Assembly (NCBI GenBank): GCA_023374045.1
Contig: CM041780.1
Coordinates: 32,544,337-32,608,336, forward strand
Reading direction: 5' to 3'
DNA length: 64,000 bases
Origin: Limonium bicolor
Taxonomy: Eukaryota; Streptophyta; Magnoliopsida; Caryophyllales; Plumbaginaceae
Shown: in pieces, positions 35,501 to 47,945 of the stretch
Layout: each line of letters opens with the position of its first letter
Numbering within the stretch: position 1 is the stretch's first letter
The notes under the pieces: model-generated
Database searches by the model: none
Told to the model about the DNA's origin: nothing
What the model saw: only the letters and a program-made list of their open reading frames with translations
Made by a program: the position numbers and the translations under genes

Positions 35501-37409
35501 TTGTCAGTCCGTCTCCTGACAACTTATGTCTAAACTGGGTGTTAGTTTCAACCCTTGTGCTTCTGTCACGTCATTTCGTGCAACAATTGTTGATGTGAAC
35601 ACCCTTCAAGGATTGCTCCTGGGTGTTGTTAAGTTATGCCATTACATCTAGTTCGCACTTATTGGTATATTCAGTTAGCCACACCGTTTGCGTTCTTAAC
35701 TGGCTTATTATCTTCTTCTGTGAAGATCAACATTTCCTGGTAGTGTAGGTACTCATTCTAGGAGTTTCATCCCGTTCATTGCACACTAATGTGTCCACAT
35801 TAGGCATCTGCCTTGCCATGCACAGGCTGGGTCACCATTCCAGCTATCATGTTTATCCCTGAGGATCCTTAAGACATATACGATGTCTTTACATTACAGT
35901 TAGTGCACTTCGCACCTCCTAACTCTTAAACATCCCCTTGGAAGGAATTCACTAATTCCTTTAGTCTCGTTAACTTAACTGAGTTCCTTTACTTTAACCA
36001 TTCTTGGTAATCCGTTGCTCTTGCTCGACTTTTACTGCTGACCGTAGTATGGAGTCGACTACTTCCCGTGTTCCGGACTCCACTCGTATACATATGTGGG
36101 GTACCATACTGATACATTGCTACTTACCCGACTAACCCATAAGTAGGTCTGTCAGGCCCACAAGCTCCTAACGGAGTGTGGTCGTCCCACATTACAGATG
36201 GTACACTCGTAGTGTCCGTCACACGCCTAGGTGAAGTATTTTGTTGTCAACTCCCTTATATTGTCCTGTGACAATATGCATTCCCTGCTTCCCGAACTTA
36301 ATCAAGGGAGAGTTTATCCACTGTTGTATCTTTATCAACTACCCTTGGGTTTACCGGTTTCCATTCCGGTTATTCAAAAGTAAACTGGGTATAACTTACC
36401 TACCGTGTGGCACTAAGGCCGGTGTAGGTCCTCTGGTTTGGTTTTTTTAAAGAAGGTAGAAAACGAGTATGGGTTTGAAAGAAAACTTGGTTTTGAAAGA
36501 AAAGAGTTTGAAATAAATCTGAGTTTGAAAGAAAAATCTTCGTGGTATCACAACATCTTCTTACCTTAGCCAAGTCTAGCTTCTTGCTGACTGGTGTACT
36601 TCCAATTACAAAGGTTAGGCTGTTAAGCCCTTCCACAGTTATGATGATCTCACCTAACTTCATGGTACTTTACTAAGTACTTCGTATTTGTTACAACTTC
36701 CCGAACAGCCCTGTTATAGCAGCACTTGCTATAGCAAGAGCGCCATGCTAACTGGCTATCGGTAAAACACATACTAGTTGTGGTATTGTCCTTTACACGC
36801 ACTGTCATCAGTGGCCTTGTTGGCCCTTACTTGATCTTACAATCTTGATAATAATTCCTCTGGGCGACTTCTCACTGTATTCACATGATAATCATTAACT
36901 GGGGTGTTCCCCTTTACTTAGTATTGTATCCTCTTCGTAGCCCGTTCCACGCATTTGTCGTGGTTACTGAGACTTGTCTCTCGTTTGGGCACTACGTTGT
37001 AGTTCCTTTGTCGGTTGGTATACCGTCGGTGTATTATTTAACAACTGTGGTCCCGTAGACACTCATCTCGGGTTCTATTACTTCACTTCTTGCCTGTTGC
37101 ACGGTCGGTGCATTGCAAGCTGGTTATTCTCGACTGCTCGGCATGTCGACCCAGGTTGCCGAAAATTCTATTCTTCTATACACAAGATTCTTCATTCTTT
37201 GCTATTAAATGCGATTACATTGTTCAGATGGAAACCGTCTCCGGGATTCCCAGTTTTCGGGATCTACAGTATGACAGGTTCTCCGTATCTTTAGAGGTAT
37301 TTAATAACAGCCAGATCGGGCTTTCCCAAGTATGAGAGGACTTCCATCTCCCTGGCGTTGTTCCCAAGTTATAAACAGAGATTGTGGAGGGCGGGAAGGA
37401 TATTGTAGG
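32506..37409 (-). pseudogene. Eroded internal region of chromovirus C
   Basis: About 4.9 kb of decayed internal sequence, clearly homologous to the internal region of element A (inverted): for example 33260-33400 with 47020-47140, 33895-33913 with 46398-46417, 36040-36200 with 44820-44960, and 37300-37340 with about 42800-42850. No domain motif is readable. The best open stretch, 36663-36400 minus (87 codons, MKLGEIIITVEGLNSLTF), is unrecognised. The last roughly 400 bp, the primer site and the 5' LTR are missing because element A begins at 37410. Tandem 40-bp-scale repeats (ATAGGTCTTGATAACATA type) lie at about 32600-32850. Confidence 0.7.
32600..32860. repeat. Tandem repeats in the 3' internal part of element C
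   Basis: Repeats of the type TTAGACTCATAGGTCTTGATAACATAACAACA, with AGAC.CATAGGTCT as a short inverted repeat, occur four to five times with a roughly 40-50-bp period. They occupy the same region, just upstream of the polypurine tract, as the tandem arrays of element A at 47202-47690. Confidence 0.65.
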
Positions 37410-40400
37410 TGAAATACCCTTAACCTTTAAAACTTAATTAAATGATCTATTAATGATCTAAAATGATTAATAAACATCTAATTACTATTGGGGAACAATC
37501 TAAAAGATCTCAACAAGGCAAACACGCCTTAAGATCGGTAAAGCCAAAAATGTGCTTTAAGACACCATAAAGGTTGTATGACCCCAAATAGGATCCAAAG
37601 TGGATTCCTAAGTATTATAATGAAGCAAGGAACACAATAAAACCATTCTAAAGGAGAACTAAGCTCAGGAACACCCTGTGACACAAAAATGTGCGCTAAA
37701 ACACCTTAAAGCACGTTTTTGTGAGATTGCCTTTTAAATTGATTTTTAATGGGCTTAAACATTATAATTACCCTTAAATATGATATTTTATCATTTATAT
37801 CATATTAGGAATTTAATTCCATAAATTTACGAATTTTTACAAATTTAATATTAAAATATTAATAAAACCCTAAAGTGGGGCCCGCATGAGTCAAATTGAC
37901 CAAGTTTGGTCAATGGTCAATCAATTGACCCATTTGGACCATGGAAGTCGGCAGGCAAGGAGGGAGGAGACAGCTTACAATCATTGTAAGACAAATTGAT
38001 ACCTAATACCAATTTTGAATAGTAAAAAGTAACTTTTCTTACATTTTCAAATCAATTAAGCCATTCGAATCATTCCCTTGCCTTCTGCCCCATTTAGCCG
38101 ATCAAGCACCCTTCCAAGCTCTCTCACGACTGGCCCTTGAGTTAGGAAGGAAGTTCAAACTCTTAAGCTCTTAAGGTAAGCTTTTAATGTCATTTTTAGC
38201 CCTTTTTCTTCATTTCTTCACTACCTACACTTAGATTTCGTGGCTCATCAATTCCCATGGCTCATTCTCAGTGTTCTAAGGTTAGAAAAACATCCAAACT
38301 CGGCTGAAGCAAGTCTAGGGGCAAAGGTTGCCCAAATTTGCATTTAAGGTAAAAACATACCTTAAGCCTCTCTAGTCTTCAAGCGATTTTCTTCCTCTGA
38401 TTTTTGTGAGTTTATACACTCATAATCTTCATATTTACATGTTCAATCAGTTGGTTAGCCATTTGGAGCAAGGGTGGCCAAGATCCAAAGGAAATACCCT
38501 CTTTTAAGGCATTTTTCCAAGGTAAAATCAAATACCAAGGTAGCTTGTTGTTGTCTAGCTATTCCTTATGCCTATATAGTGGATCTAACACCTTGTGGTG
38601 TGTTTAAATCAGGCCGAATTCACTTGGACCTTCCCTTGCATTTTTAAGGTGATTTTTGCCTTAAATCTTACATTAATTATTCCTTATGGTTAAGCTCAAG
38701 CTTGGAGTGTAACCATATCTTGTTTTTGTGTATTAAACATGTCTAAATCATGTGGTGAATTTTCCTACAAGAGACCGAGCTCATACAAGGAATAATCAAG
38801 GTATAAACACCTTAAACTTATGATTTTATGTTATTCTTAGCATATATATTTAAGCTAGTCATTTAAGTGATTTACATAATGGTCAAATTATGACATTATG
38901 TGGAAAAATATATAATCTAAAGTGAGGCCGTGAGATGAGATATACTATATTTGAGACATTTAATGTGTAATTTATTTTGCAAGTTCAAGGTTGTAATAAG
39001 GCCATGTCATTAGGCCATTTTAATTTAAGTTTATAAGCTTATTTAGTTAAATTTATGCTTATAATTAAGTTTGGGGCCAAATCGTAATTACTGGAAAATT
39101 AGAAAGCCGTGGGCTTAATTTAGAAGAGTTTAGGCTTTTTAAATAAATTTAATAAAAATTATAACATTTTATAAAGTTTTGTGTCAAAATTGTAAAATAG
39201 AAAGGTATGGGGTAAGATAGGTAATTATCGAAAGTTTGGGTCCCATTTGGTATTAGAGGTCAAAGTTGACTATATAGGAGACTTTGACCAAGTTTGGAAA
39301 TTTTAGAAATTTAAATACCACCTTATGAAGAGATAGGTATTAAATTGTAAAAGATTTATAAGACTTGGGGTGGTATTGTTATTTCCGAAAACTTGGGGTA
39401 CTAAATGGAGTTTAGTACAAACCTTAGGTTATTAGGAATTTTTAGAAATTGATTTGGTTAAATTTGGAGTTTATATGAATTATCTAAGTATAATATAAGA
39501 TATTTCATAACATTGTTACAAATGGGTAACATATGTGGTAAAACCGAGATTTAGAGAAAATATAAGGTTAGTAATGATATTTATAACCTTTTGGTATAGT
39601 TTGGTGATTTTTGGAATTATATATGAGGTTTATGAAGATATATGTATAATATATAGTTTTGATGACATTAGAAACTATATGTTGTTAAATGGGGTTATTT
39701 GGTGATTATAAGAAGTTAAGTGGTGGAAATTAAATTTAAATAGACCATGGGGTCTGTTCGGTTGTTTTAAGAAAATATAACCATGGGTTATAATTATATT
39801 AAGGATTATAATATAAGGTATACGTTATAAGTGTAACAATTAATATAATTTGGGGTTGATTTACAAATTATGGAAGTTTAGTGGAGAATAATAAATACCG
39901 AGAATTTTAAGGGCTGTTTGGTATTTATTAACAATATATAACTATAGGTTATAATTGTTTTAATGACTTAAATGTCATAATATGTTATGTAACTATGATA
40001 TAACATTATATAAATTATGTGGTGGATTTTATAAATATTTGAGAAATATAGGTGCTGTTCGGAAATACTACTATTTTTGAATGAAATTTATAATATGGTT
40101 TTAATGTTATAAGAGTTATAACATTTATAATATAAGAGGTATTCATAAAAAAGAATGAATATATATTATAATGACTTGCCATATAATAAATAGTCCTATA
40201 ATGCATATATATATAAATAAGTATATGTTATAGTGTGGAAAATATAATATAGTACAAAGACTATATTACCACAATTAAAATGATATGAGATAAAGGGAAA
40301 AGAATTATAAACACTAGTTATGGAATTCTAATGTTAAGAGTGTACATGAAATAATATGGGGTTATGTAGTTCAAGGCATTTTATACACGAATTATACTAC

Positions 40401-42385
40401 ATTTAACTTGGAAAAACAAACCTTAGAAAAAAATAAAATAAAATAAATACTAAGGCGAGATGTACAGTAGACGATAAAGGATTATACATGCAATATAGAA
40501 ACAAACTATATCATACACAAGGTGTATTACACTACATGCGATAATAAACGTTTAAAGTTAAGAGTATTAATATACTCGACGTAACCACGCATGTGATATA
40601 GCGTTTTTCCTAATCCCGAGTTAAACCGAAAACCCGACAAACGTTATTAGTTAACAGCGGGGAATAAACCGGGGTAGATTAATAACGGTACGGGGTGCCG
40701 TAGTGTATGTTAATATGAGATGCTGATGCATAGTGTGATGCATGTTGATAGATTGTTAGAGGCGTCTCGAGGATCTCCAGAGACTTTAGCTGATTCATAC
40801 TCCACCGTAATACTCAGCAGTGTGAACGGTATGTTATTTATGTGGCTTGACTGTCTCTGAGGATTTCCTCAGTTCAGACATTGTGTGAAAACCTGTGATA
40901 AGATTGAATGTCTGCTTGTGAATTAATATGCTTGAGTTGCGTATTAATGCTGCTTTATTATTATTACTGTTGTGCGATAACAGTACCGTTCGTATATATG
41001 AACATATTATAAAACGAACTAGCGGCAATGATGCTATCTTATATGTGTAATATAAGGAACGTAAGTAAAACGTTGTAGCGTTAGGATAATAAGATATATA
41101 AAATATCTGAGACTCATATACGGAGCATTGGCCTCTTTAACGCCGCTCTCGTATCTAGCACTGGATCCCGAGTCGACATACTCAGGATTGGACTACGACC
41201 TTGGTCTGCTGTGTTAGAAAAAAGAATAGTAAAGCGATGCGATGGTATAGATAAGTTTATCAAGGATGTGGCTCTTGCTGTGAACTGTGATCCATTAACG
41301 ATACTAGGACACCGTGTGGTAGCCGTAAGTATCTGGATAAATTTCCAACGAACTACAGATTGTTCGTAGGACGGAGACTCTACCGCTGGAGTGGCTATTG
41401 CCGTGGGTGACCCGCCATAAGAGATGGGTAACTTAGAGACACGTCGTTCTAACGAGACGTTGTCATTAGACATGACTGAACAATTACGAACGACTATATT
41501 AACTCGTACATTAGGCGAACATTATTTGGGCTTGCAAGCCAAAGACGAGAGTTCATACTCGTTTACAATTCTCGTTACTTCGCCTTGTTGTTCATTGGTT
41601 GTGCTTTGTGGTTATGTGTGGTATGTTGGTGGATTTGTTTGAACGAGCCATTATGCTCATATTGTGTGTGTTGTGAACTGGTTGTGTCGAGTAACCGTAC
41701 TCATGTGTGGATTGTGGTTGGGTGTTTGGTCGAGTGAGTCGTTGAACTCAATTATGAATTATTAAGTGTTTGTTGGAATGGAGTCTCTGTACTCATATAA
41801 GCGCTGTAAACGCTTTCAGTGGTTTATTACGATGCGATGTGTGAAGCCGGGGGCTTGTTTGTTATTTGAGATTACTGCAATATATATTGTTGTTTTACAG
41901 TTTCAACATTGAACTATTTGTATGGAATCGAATTGCATGCTCTCGACCAAATAACTGAATGGTCCGAGGGTGCATGACAGTCAGGTAATAACATACTCAG
42001 CAGGGGCTGATTCCATACCACAAACTACCATTTTTGCAGGTATGCAACTTCCGGTGTCGGCAAAGAGAGTGACGCGCTGGGTAGTTTGATTACAGTTATT
42101 TAAACATGCACTGTTGCATTTATTAATACGAACCTAGAACATGTATAGTTTTGGATACGTAGAAAGCTCACTGTGAATGTATTTTATATTGGTTTTGGGA
42201 GTTTAGATCTATCTCTTGTTGTCACTGCGAGAAAATGTTTCGTATTTAAGAGCTTATCAGGAAGCACGTTATTACTCGTATGGGCGAGCAAGAACGGTGA
42301 CACCAGTAGTCAATTGTTGAGATTACCGCTGCGATTATATTGTTAAGTAAGATGATTAGGAGCCGAATAGAGTAGGGGTGTTACA
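37410..42385 (+). repeat. First LTR of chromovirus A (4976 bp)
   Basis: It begins TGAAATACCC, ends GGGGTGTTACA, and is followed by an initiator-Met primer site. It is repeated at 47946-54326, where a 1.38-kb DNA transposon and a 73-bp extra segment are added. The first 1.4 kb of the two copies differ by only about 1% by eye. The region is AT-rich with no ORF of note. The five bases before it are GTAGG; no matching TSD can be checked because the right end of this composite is disrupted. Confidence 0.92.
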
Positions 42386-42389
42386 AAAG

Positions 42390-42401
42390 TGGTATCAGAG
42401 C
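42390..42401 (+). other. Primer-binding site of element A (tRNA-iMet)
   Basis: TGGTATCAGAGC lies four bases after the LTR end and is followed by GAGGAGTACCGCTCTGATGA. The same motif pair occurs at 54330 and, inverted, at 26653. Confidence 0.95.
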
Positions 42402-45400
42402 GAGGAGTACCGCTCTGATGACAAGAGATAGTAGGATTTATACAGTGAGCATAGGTTTTGGGAATACGGGAAACGTTGTGAGGATACGTGACCTTGCGGG
42501 GTTGATGCAATGCTTAAAGCTTGCACACCATAGCCGTGGAGGCACTTCAATAATAAATGACCGAGACTACGGTATTAGACCAAGTAAAGGTCTAACCCGT
42601 CCTCTTGACTTATGTCAGAGAGAGGTCAGGGTAACAGTACTAAGGAAGAACACGGAGCAGCGGAAGGTGGTGAAGGTCCAGCAACCCCAAGTAACGCGAA
42701 GATGGTATGAACCGCTCGCACTCGATGGGAGAGCATCCCGGGAAATTTGCAATGGTACCCCACCCGCCGCAGCCCGTAACTCGAGTGCTATCTAGTGAGA
42801 TAATGAAATGAGAAACACCACGGAGATAACTCTCCTGATCGGAAAGACCCGATGTGGATGCTAAAAGGATTATGTTAAAGGTAGAAAATAAGACTTTGTG
42901 TTTTGGTGTAATGTTTAGGACCGGGGGTCCTGGTAATGACGTAATGTCTATCATACGAGGCTGAGATAAATAATAGACCGAGTTGAGGAGAAACTCCCTG
43001 TAGGACTAATGGGGCTAGCTTGCTATAAAGCAAGACAACCCTGTCTTACATCCAGGAAGCACCGATGGTGCGCTGGGGGAGAAAAGAGGTAGAAACGGCG
43101 AGAATGACTAGTTATGATACATGTAGTATACGGAAGGAATTACCTTTAGAAGTCTCACCCGAAGCGAGTAACTCTAAAACCATGCAACACTGAAGGTTCA
43201 AGATGGCCCGATGTGCATGAGGAGAGATCATGAGAACTGTAGAACAAGAACTCGCTAAGTTGCTATCATGCAACACCTCGTGAGGAAAGTAAGAACTTAC
43301 TACCACGGTAAACTTGTGGGAACAAGTGCGGGAGTGAGACTGTATTAATTTGAACAAGAACTTTTGACCAGAACAGGAACCCGATTAGGGAATAACACTG
43401 CACTGACACACCGTACTGGTGGCTCAGTCTGCATGGTGCACTTGCCACTGCAAGTGCCACATTAACCAAAGCATTAAAATTCAACCTGCCTTGCGCACTT
43501 GCTACAGCAAGTGCAGCGACGGTAAACTAACCCTAAAGGACGTGGTGGTCCAGGCGGTTACCAATAAAACACTAAATCTTATGTAAGTCCGTAATGCAAT
43601 AAAGCAGGACACAACCTTCTTAAGGGCAAGGGTACGAAACCCTTGGGTTTGAGGTCGATAGAACCTCGAGAAGACCTAGCCGGTCTGACCATTAAACCAA
43701 AAAAAAAAACAATACACCATTTAGTAGAATATTAAAAGGGGAGTGAATGAGAATAACAATAGTTAGTGCCTACAAGTCTAACCCCAGTGCCGGTATGGAC
43801 ATTAAACGTCAACCATTACCGGTGGGGAGTGACGGGTCTTCAGGACCAGCATAACCATATTTAGAGAGTGCGTGACACTCGTGGTTAAACCACTACGATT
43901 GAACATTGCCAGAGGGCAAGAAGTGAGCTATATGAGGCAGGACCTTTTAAAAAATAATAATAGGCAGATGTGAACGTGCAATAAAAGGGGGGCCGATGTA
44001 ATGCCCGCACCACACACGCCGGAGGTGTCGTGATCCATTATGCTGCTAGACTCCCGTATGGAGGGCAGTGGATATAAACTAAAAAGTGAAAATTGCCTGA
44101 TGACGGAAGAAAGATACCGTTACCTCAAAGAGGATGGAGGAAATATGAGTTGAATAAGAGTAAGGACCACACAATGAAGAGGAATGATTAGCGGAAACCA
44201 CTAAGTTGTGGGCACCCAATTGTAACCTCAGGAGAAAGTATTAGAACCAACTAGGAATAAATTAAACAACAAGACTAACAATCATTTAACTATCAGAATA
44301 AGTATTGAGTCTGAATATCGTATGACATAGGCCTACAGAGGGACATCTTAATACCACCAAAGTGACCCAAAACTAGGGGAACAAGGGTGATGAATCACAA
44401 GTACTGATTAATATCAGACTAACAGGACTACCATAAGACAGGGGAAACACGAGGTGTCAACCTTTATCATGGAGTCCGAACTACACCATGGGGTGTAACC
44501 CAATAGATTGGGTGGAATTCGAATACTGAAAACTCATATTGAAGGCGTTAACAGCCTAGGAGTGAACGGGGAGACAATAAGTAGTTACTGATCCCCACTC
44601 ACAAATACCAGATGACGAGCATGTGGAAACCAGAATTAGGGCGATAAGTCGCAAACACCTGGCTTAGAGAAAGTAAAGGAAATACACATTAATAAAAGAA
44701 ACCATAGAACCTAATATTAGGGCCATTCTGACATTTAAGGTTAAGAATGGGCAACATAGTTACTCAAACATAAATTACCGAGACTAAGAGTAAGATAGTC
44801 ACGGGTACGAACGCTACGAGTGCACTAAACGAGACATGGGACGACCGCACTCCTAGGAGCTTGTGGGCCTGACAAACTATACTAAGTTAGTTGGGTAAGT
44901 AGTAATGTATCAGTATGGTACCCCATGCATGTAAACGAGTAGTGTAAGGACCCAGGAGATAATCAACTCTGTGTCTAAGTCAGCGAATGGAACCCTGACT
45001 AGGTAAACCATGTAACGACGAGAGAGATCTTAGCCAAATTAGCAAGGTTAGGAAAATCAAGGATAGCTTAATAATAAAGTGACATAAGGCCGCAACTCCA
45101 CAGTGGAGGAGTCAGAACATAAGTTTTACGGATTTTGGTAAACGAGGAAACTAAGGCCAATTTAATGGTAATGGCAAGTTGAACTCATGACTGAGAAAAG
45201 GAATTGTGGTATTTAAGGAAGTTATATTAGAGAAACCTTTGTGATAATAGATGCTACCCAAAAAGGGGGCACAGAGAGAGTTACCACGCGCTGAGGGCGC
45301 TGCGATGATGTCGCATTAAATAATAATAACCACATGCTCAATCCATAAACGTTAGTATGTTAGTACCAATTAGGTTTGAACAGAAAATGAATACCAAGCT

Positions 45401-46397
45401 AAAACCACAGTCGTATTGTATGTTTACAACAGATGAAGGGCAAAGGCGAGCATTACAAGAGATACTCTAAGCTGGAGATTAGATACTCCATGCAAACCGC
45501 AATGGCGGATACCGTCCAATCGACTGGTACATGGTGCGCAACAAGCGACCATTATAATAACTGTTAACCGAATTATGCAGGTGAGAATCAGAAGGTGGAA
45601 GATCAGATAAACAAATGGATTCCCCTAATGGAGAAGAGGGATGAACCATATATGCGGACACTAAAATACCAACACACGAGGGATACGAGTTCACACTAGC
45701 AAAAGCGGACCTACAAGGTACCCAAAGAACGAACTCATTCCAGAGGAAATAACTTGGAGTCATGAGGCGCCAGTTAGATGCGCATATCAGACTCGTCTTG
45801 ATATTTAGAGACAACTGATGTAAGCACTAGATGCTAGTAGAGCATAGCTCGACAACACTTATACCGAAGGTTAGTTCGGTAGGGTGGCATGAACTCATGG
45901 GAATATACCTTGAGCATGTATAGAATTCAGGAGGATTGAATAGAATGGCTAGTCGAAATAATAAGCGTGTGTGACTAACGATACCACACAGTCAAATAAA
46001 TTACTCCATTCCCATAATTATGGAAGACCGTGTAGAAAAACACCGTCACATGGAGTTGAAATCGACATAAAACTACTACCTAAGAGGGGTAAACTAACCA
46101 TAAGGAAGTTGGGCATACTGCTTGCGGAGCGAGTGGGCCCATATTGCTTAGGTTTGACGTACCTAGCGGGTTAGGGAAACAAATGACGTGTTTACATCTC
46201 CCGATCAAACCGTATATGAATATACATACACCTAACCAAGATAGACAGTATAACCTGAGGGGCTAAAGCCCGACCCCATAAAAAAAAGGGGTAATGAAAT
46301 ATGTAGCACAATGGTGCACGAATAATCCCACTGGAAGGGAACATCTTGAACTTACTTCTTCACGATGATATATTCGTAGATTACGTGGGCGTAATCA

Positions 46398-46417
46398 TTT
46401 TTAAGGGGGGTAGAGCG
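46398..46417 (+). other. Second polypurine-tract-like motif in element A
   Basis: TTTTTAAGGGGGGTAGAGCG lies about 1.5 kb upstream of the terminal polypurine tract, shortly after the integrase remnant. The same motif is at 33895-33913 (minus) in C and 7254-7272 (minus) in D. Confidence 0.55.
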
Positions 46418-47201
46418 ATTAAATTATACCGTACGTAGGAGTACGTAGCGCATGGTACACATGCTGCAAACTATTATTGTACGTAGAGTACAAGTATTAT
46501 GACTGTGTTATATTACTTGAGGTAATATTGTGATGTATTATGTGTATGAATATATATATTTTAGTTCGCATCCCTGTGGCGAATAGGAAAAGGAGAACAG
46601 ATAGAGTGTTCTTATCCTAATTCCGATTATTTATGCAAACGTTGCGAACACTAAACACATAAACGCCTAACTTGTTAGCTCCGGTTGAGAGTTCAAGTAG
46701 GTTTATCTGGTAACTTCGGTGGGAGATGGCAAACAGAAGGAGTAGAAAGCTCCATACTATATGATTTGTGACTCGGTATGAAACCGATTATTGGAATGCG
46801 ATGAGTGAGTCGGCATGAGACCGATGTATAACCTAGTGGAGGTAAAACCTCTAGGAATTGTATGAATAATTATAAGTCGAGTGAACTTGGTACTTGGTTA
46901 GATACATGATCCTATATGACGGTGATTAGATTAATTATACTAGTTGACTTGTGTATCTATAGAACACAAGGTGGCAAATATCAAGAGGAAACAAGATTAG
47001 AAATGAATAAACAATTGATTGATTGAAATTGACGTGGGAAGTTGAACTTGATCCTGGTTCGATCAAGGGAAACCGAACACAAATTGAGGTGAGAGATAGT
47101 TCAACACTGACGCTGACCACGTCGGGGTGAATGATTCTCGAAACTTCCTACAAGTGGACACAGATATGAATAGAAATTGGAATTTAGGGCGTCACTCGAA
47201 G

Positions 47202-47400
47202 AGCCGTGGACCGTGGAGCCCTTCGTCATTAGACCGGTGTGTCTGCGAGTGACATCACCCAGAGAGCCGTGGACCGCAGAGCCCTTTGTCATTAGACCGG
47301 TGTGTCTGTGGGTGACTAAGGAAATAAGGTGATACTGTCCGAGGAGCGTGGACCGCAGTGTCCTTCGTTATTAAACCGGTGTGTCCGCGGGTAGTAGACG
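47202..47400 (+). repeat. Three tandem ~62-81-bp repeats in element A
   Basis: Units start at 47202, 47264 and 47345 and share GAGCCGTGGACCG, then CCTTCGTCATTAGACCGG, then TGTGTCTG.G.GTGAC. They lie in the 3' untranslated part of the internal region. Confidence 0.85.
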
Positions 47401-47574
47401 TTGGCTGGGGTTGGGGATCGTCAAGTCCTGGTCTTAAGACTGCTTTCCTGTGAACTGTCAACGTTAACTATATGTGCACGCATACATGTGGAATGATGTG
47501 TGGTATCCTCGCGAGATACTAACATGTAGATAGGGATGCGTGGAGTATCCCTTGCAAACACCTTTGAGTACTTT

Positions 47575-47690
47575 ATGAGTTCTGCACCTTGTCTAGTGCT
47601 GTGTACCATGAGTTTTGCACCTTGTCTAGTGCTGTGTACCATGAGTTTTGCACCTTGTCTAGTGCTGTGTACTATGAGTTTTGCACCTGG
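47575..47690 (+). repeat. 33-bp tandem repeat, three and a half copies
   Basis: The unit ATGAGTTTTGCACCTTGTCT followed by AGTGCTGTGTACC repeats at 47575, 47608, 47641 and in part at 47674. The near identity of the copies suggests recent expansion. The minus-strand ORF through it (47744-47421) is a repeat product. Confidence 0.92.
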
Positions 47691-47930
47691 TTGGATATAT
47701 AAATAGTACCGCTGAGTACTTTTGTGGATGAATTGGATGTGCACCTTGTTTAGTGCTATGAAACGAATGAGCTTATACCATGAGTTTGACTACTTGATAT
47801 ATACTGTATGTATAGACTAGGTCTGAACCTAGTGGGAGTTACTCCCTAGCAATGGACTGTTTGGTTACTTAGTGGAACTTGATTCCTTAGGTGAACTGTA
47901 GAGGATTAAGGACTTCGGGACGAAGCCTTT

Positions 47931-47945
47931 TTAAGGGGGATAGAC
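47931..47945 (+). other. Polypurine tract of element A
   Basis: TTAAGGGGGATAGAC directly precedes the second LTR, TGAAATACCCC. The upstream text (GACTTCGGGACGAAG) forms a hairpin and is shared with element D at 6839-6855. Confidence 0.88.

Larger units (their letters stand above)
42402..47930 (+). pseudogene. Eroded gag-pol internal region of chromovirus A
   Basis: This 5.5-kb region has lost almost all reading frames. A stretch starting ATGACAAGAG at 42418 (125 codons) lies where gag should begin but has no readable Gag motif. At about 46050-46175 the plus strand reads KLLPKRGKLTIRKLG then LLAERVGPYCLGL, matching the integrase GPY/F module of element D. A second polypurine-like motif (46398-46417) and two tandem arrays (47202-47400, 47575-47690) precede the true polypurine tract. 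No reverse transcriptase or zinc knuckle could be found. Its 5.56-kb length equals the summed halves of D's internal region (about 5.58 kb). Confidence 0.75.

Noticed and set aside
45479..46174. ORFs in element A that might be a host gene
   Set aside because: The 45971-46174 plus frame is the integrase GPY/F remnant of the element; the 45814-45479 minus frame is unrelated antisense reading with no motif.
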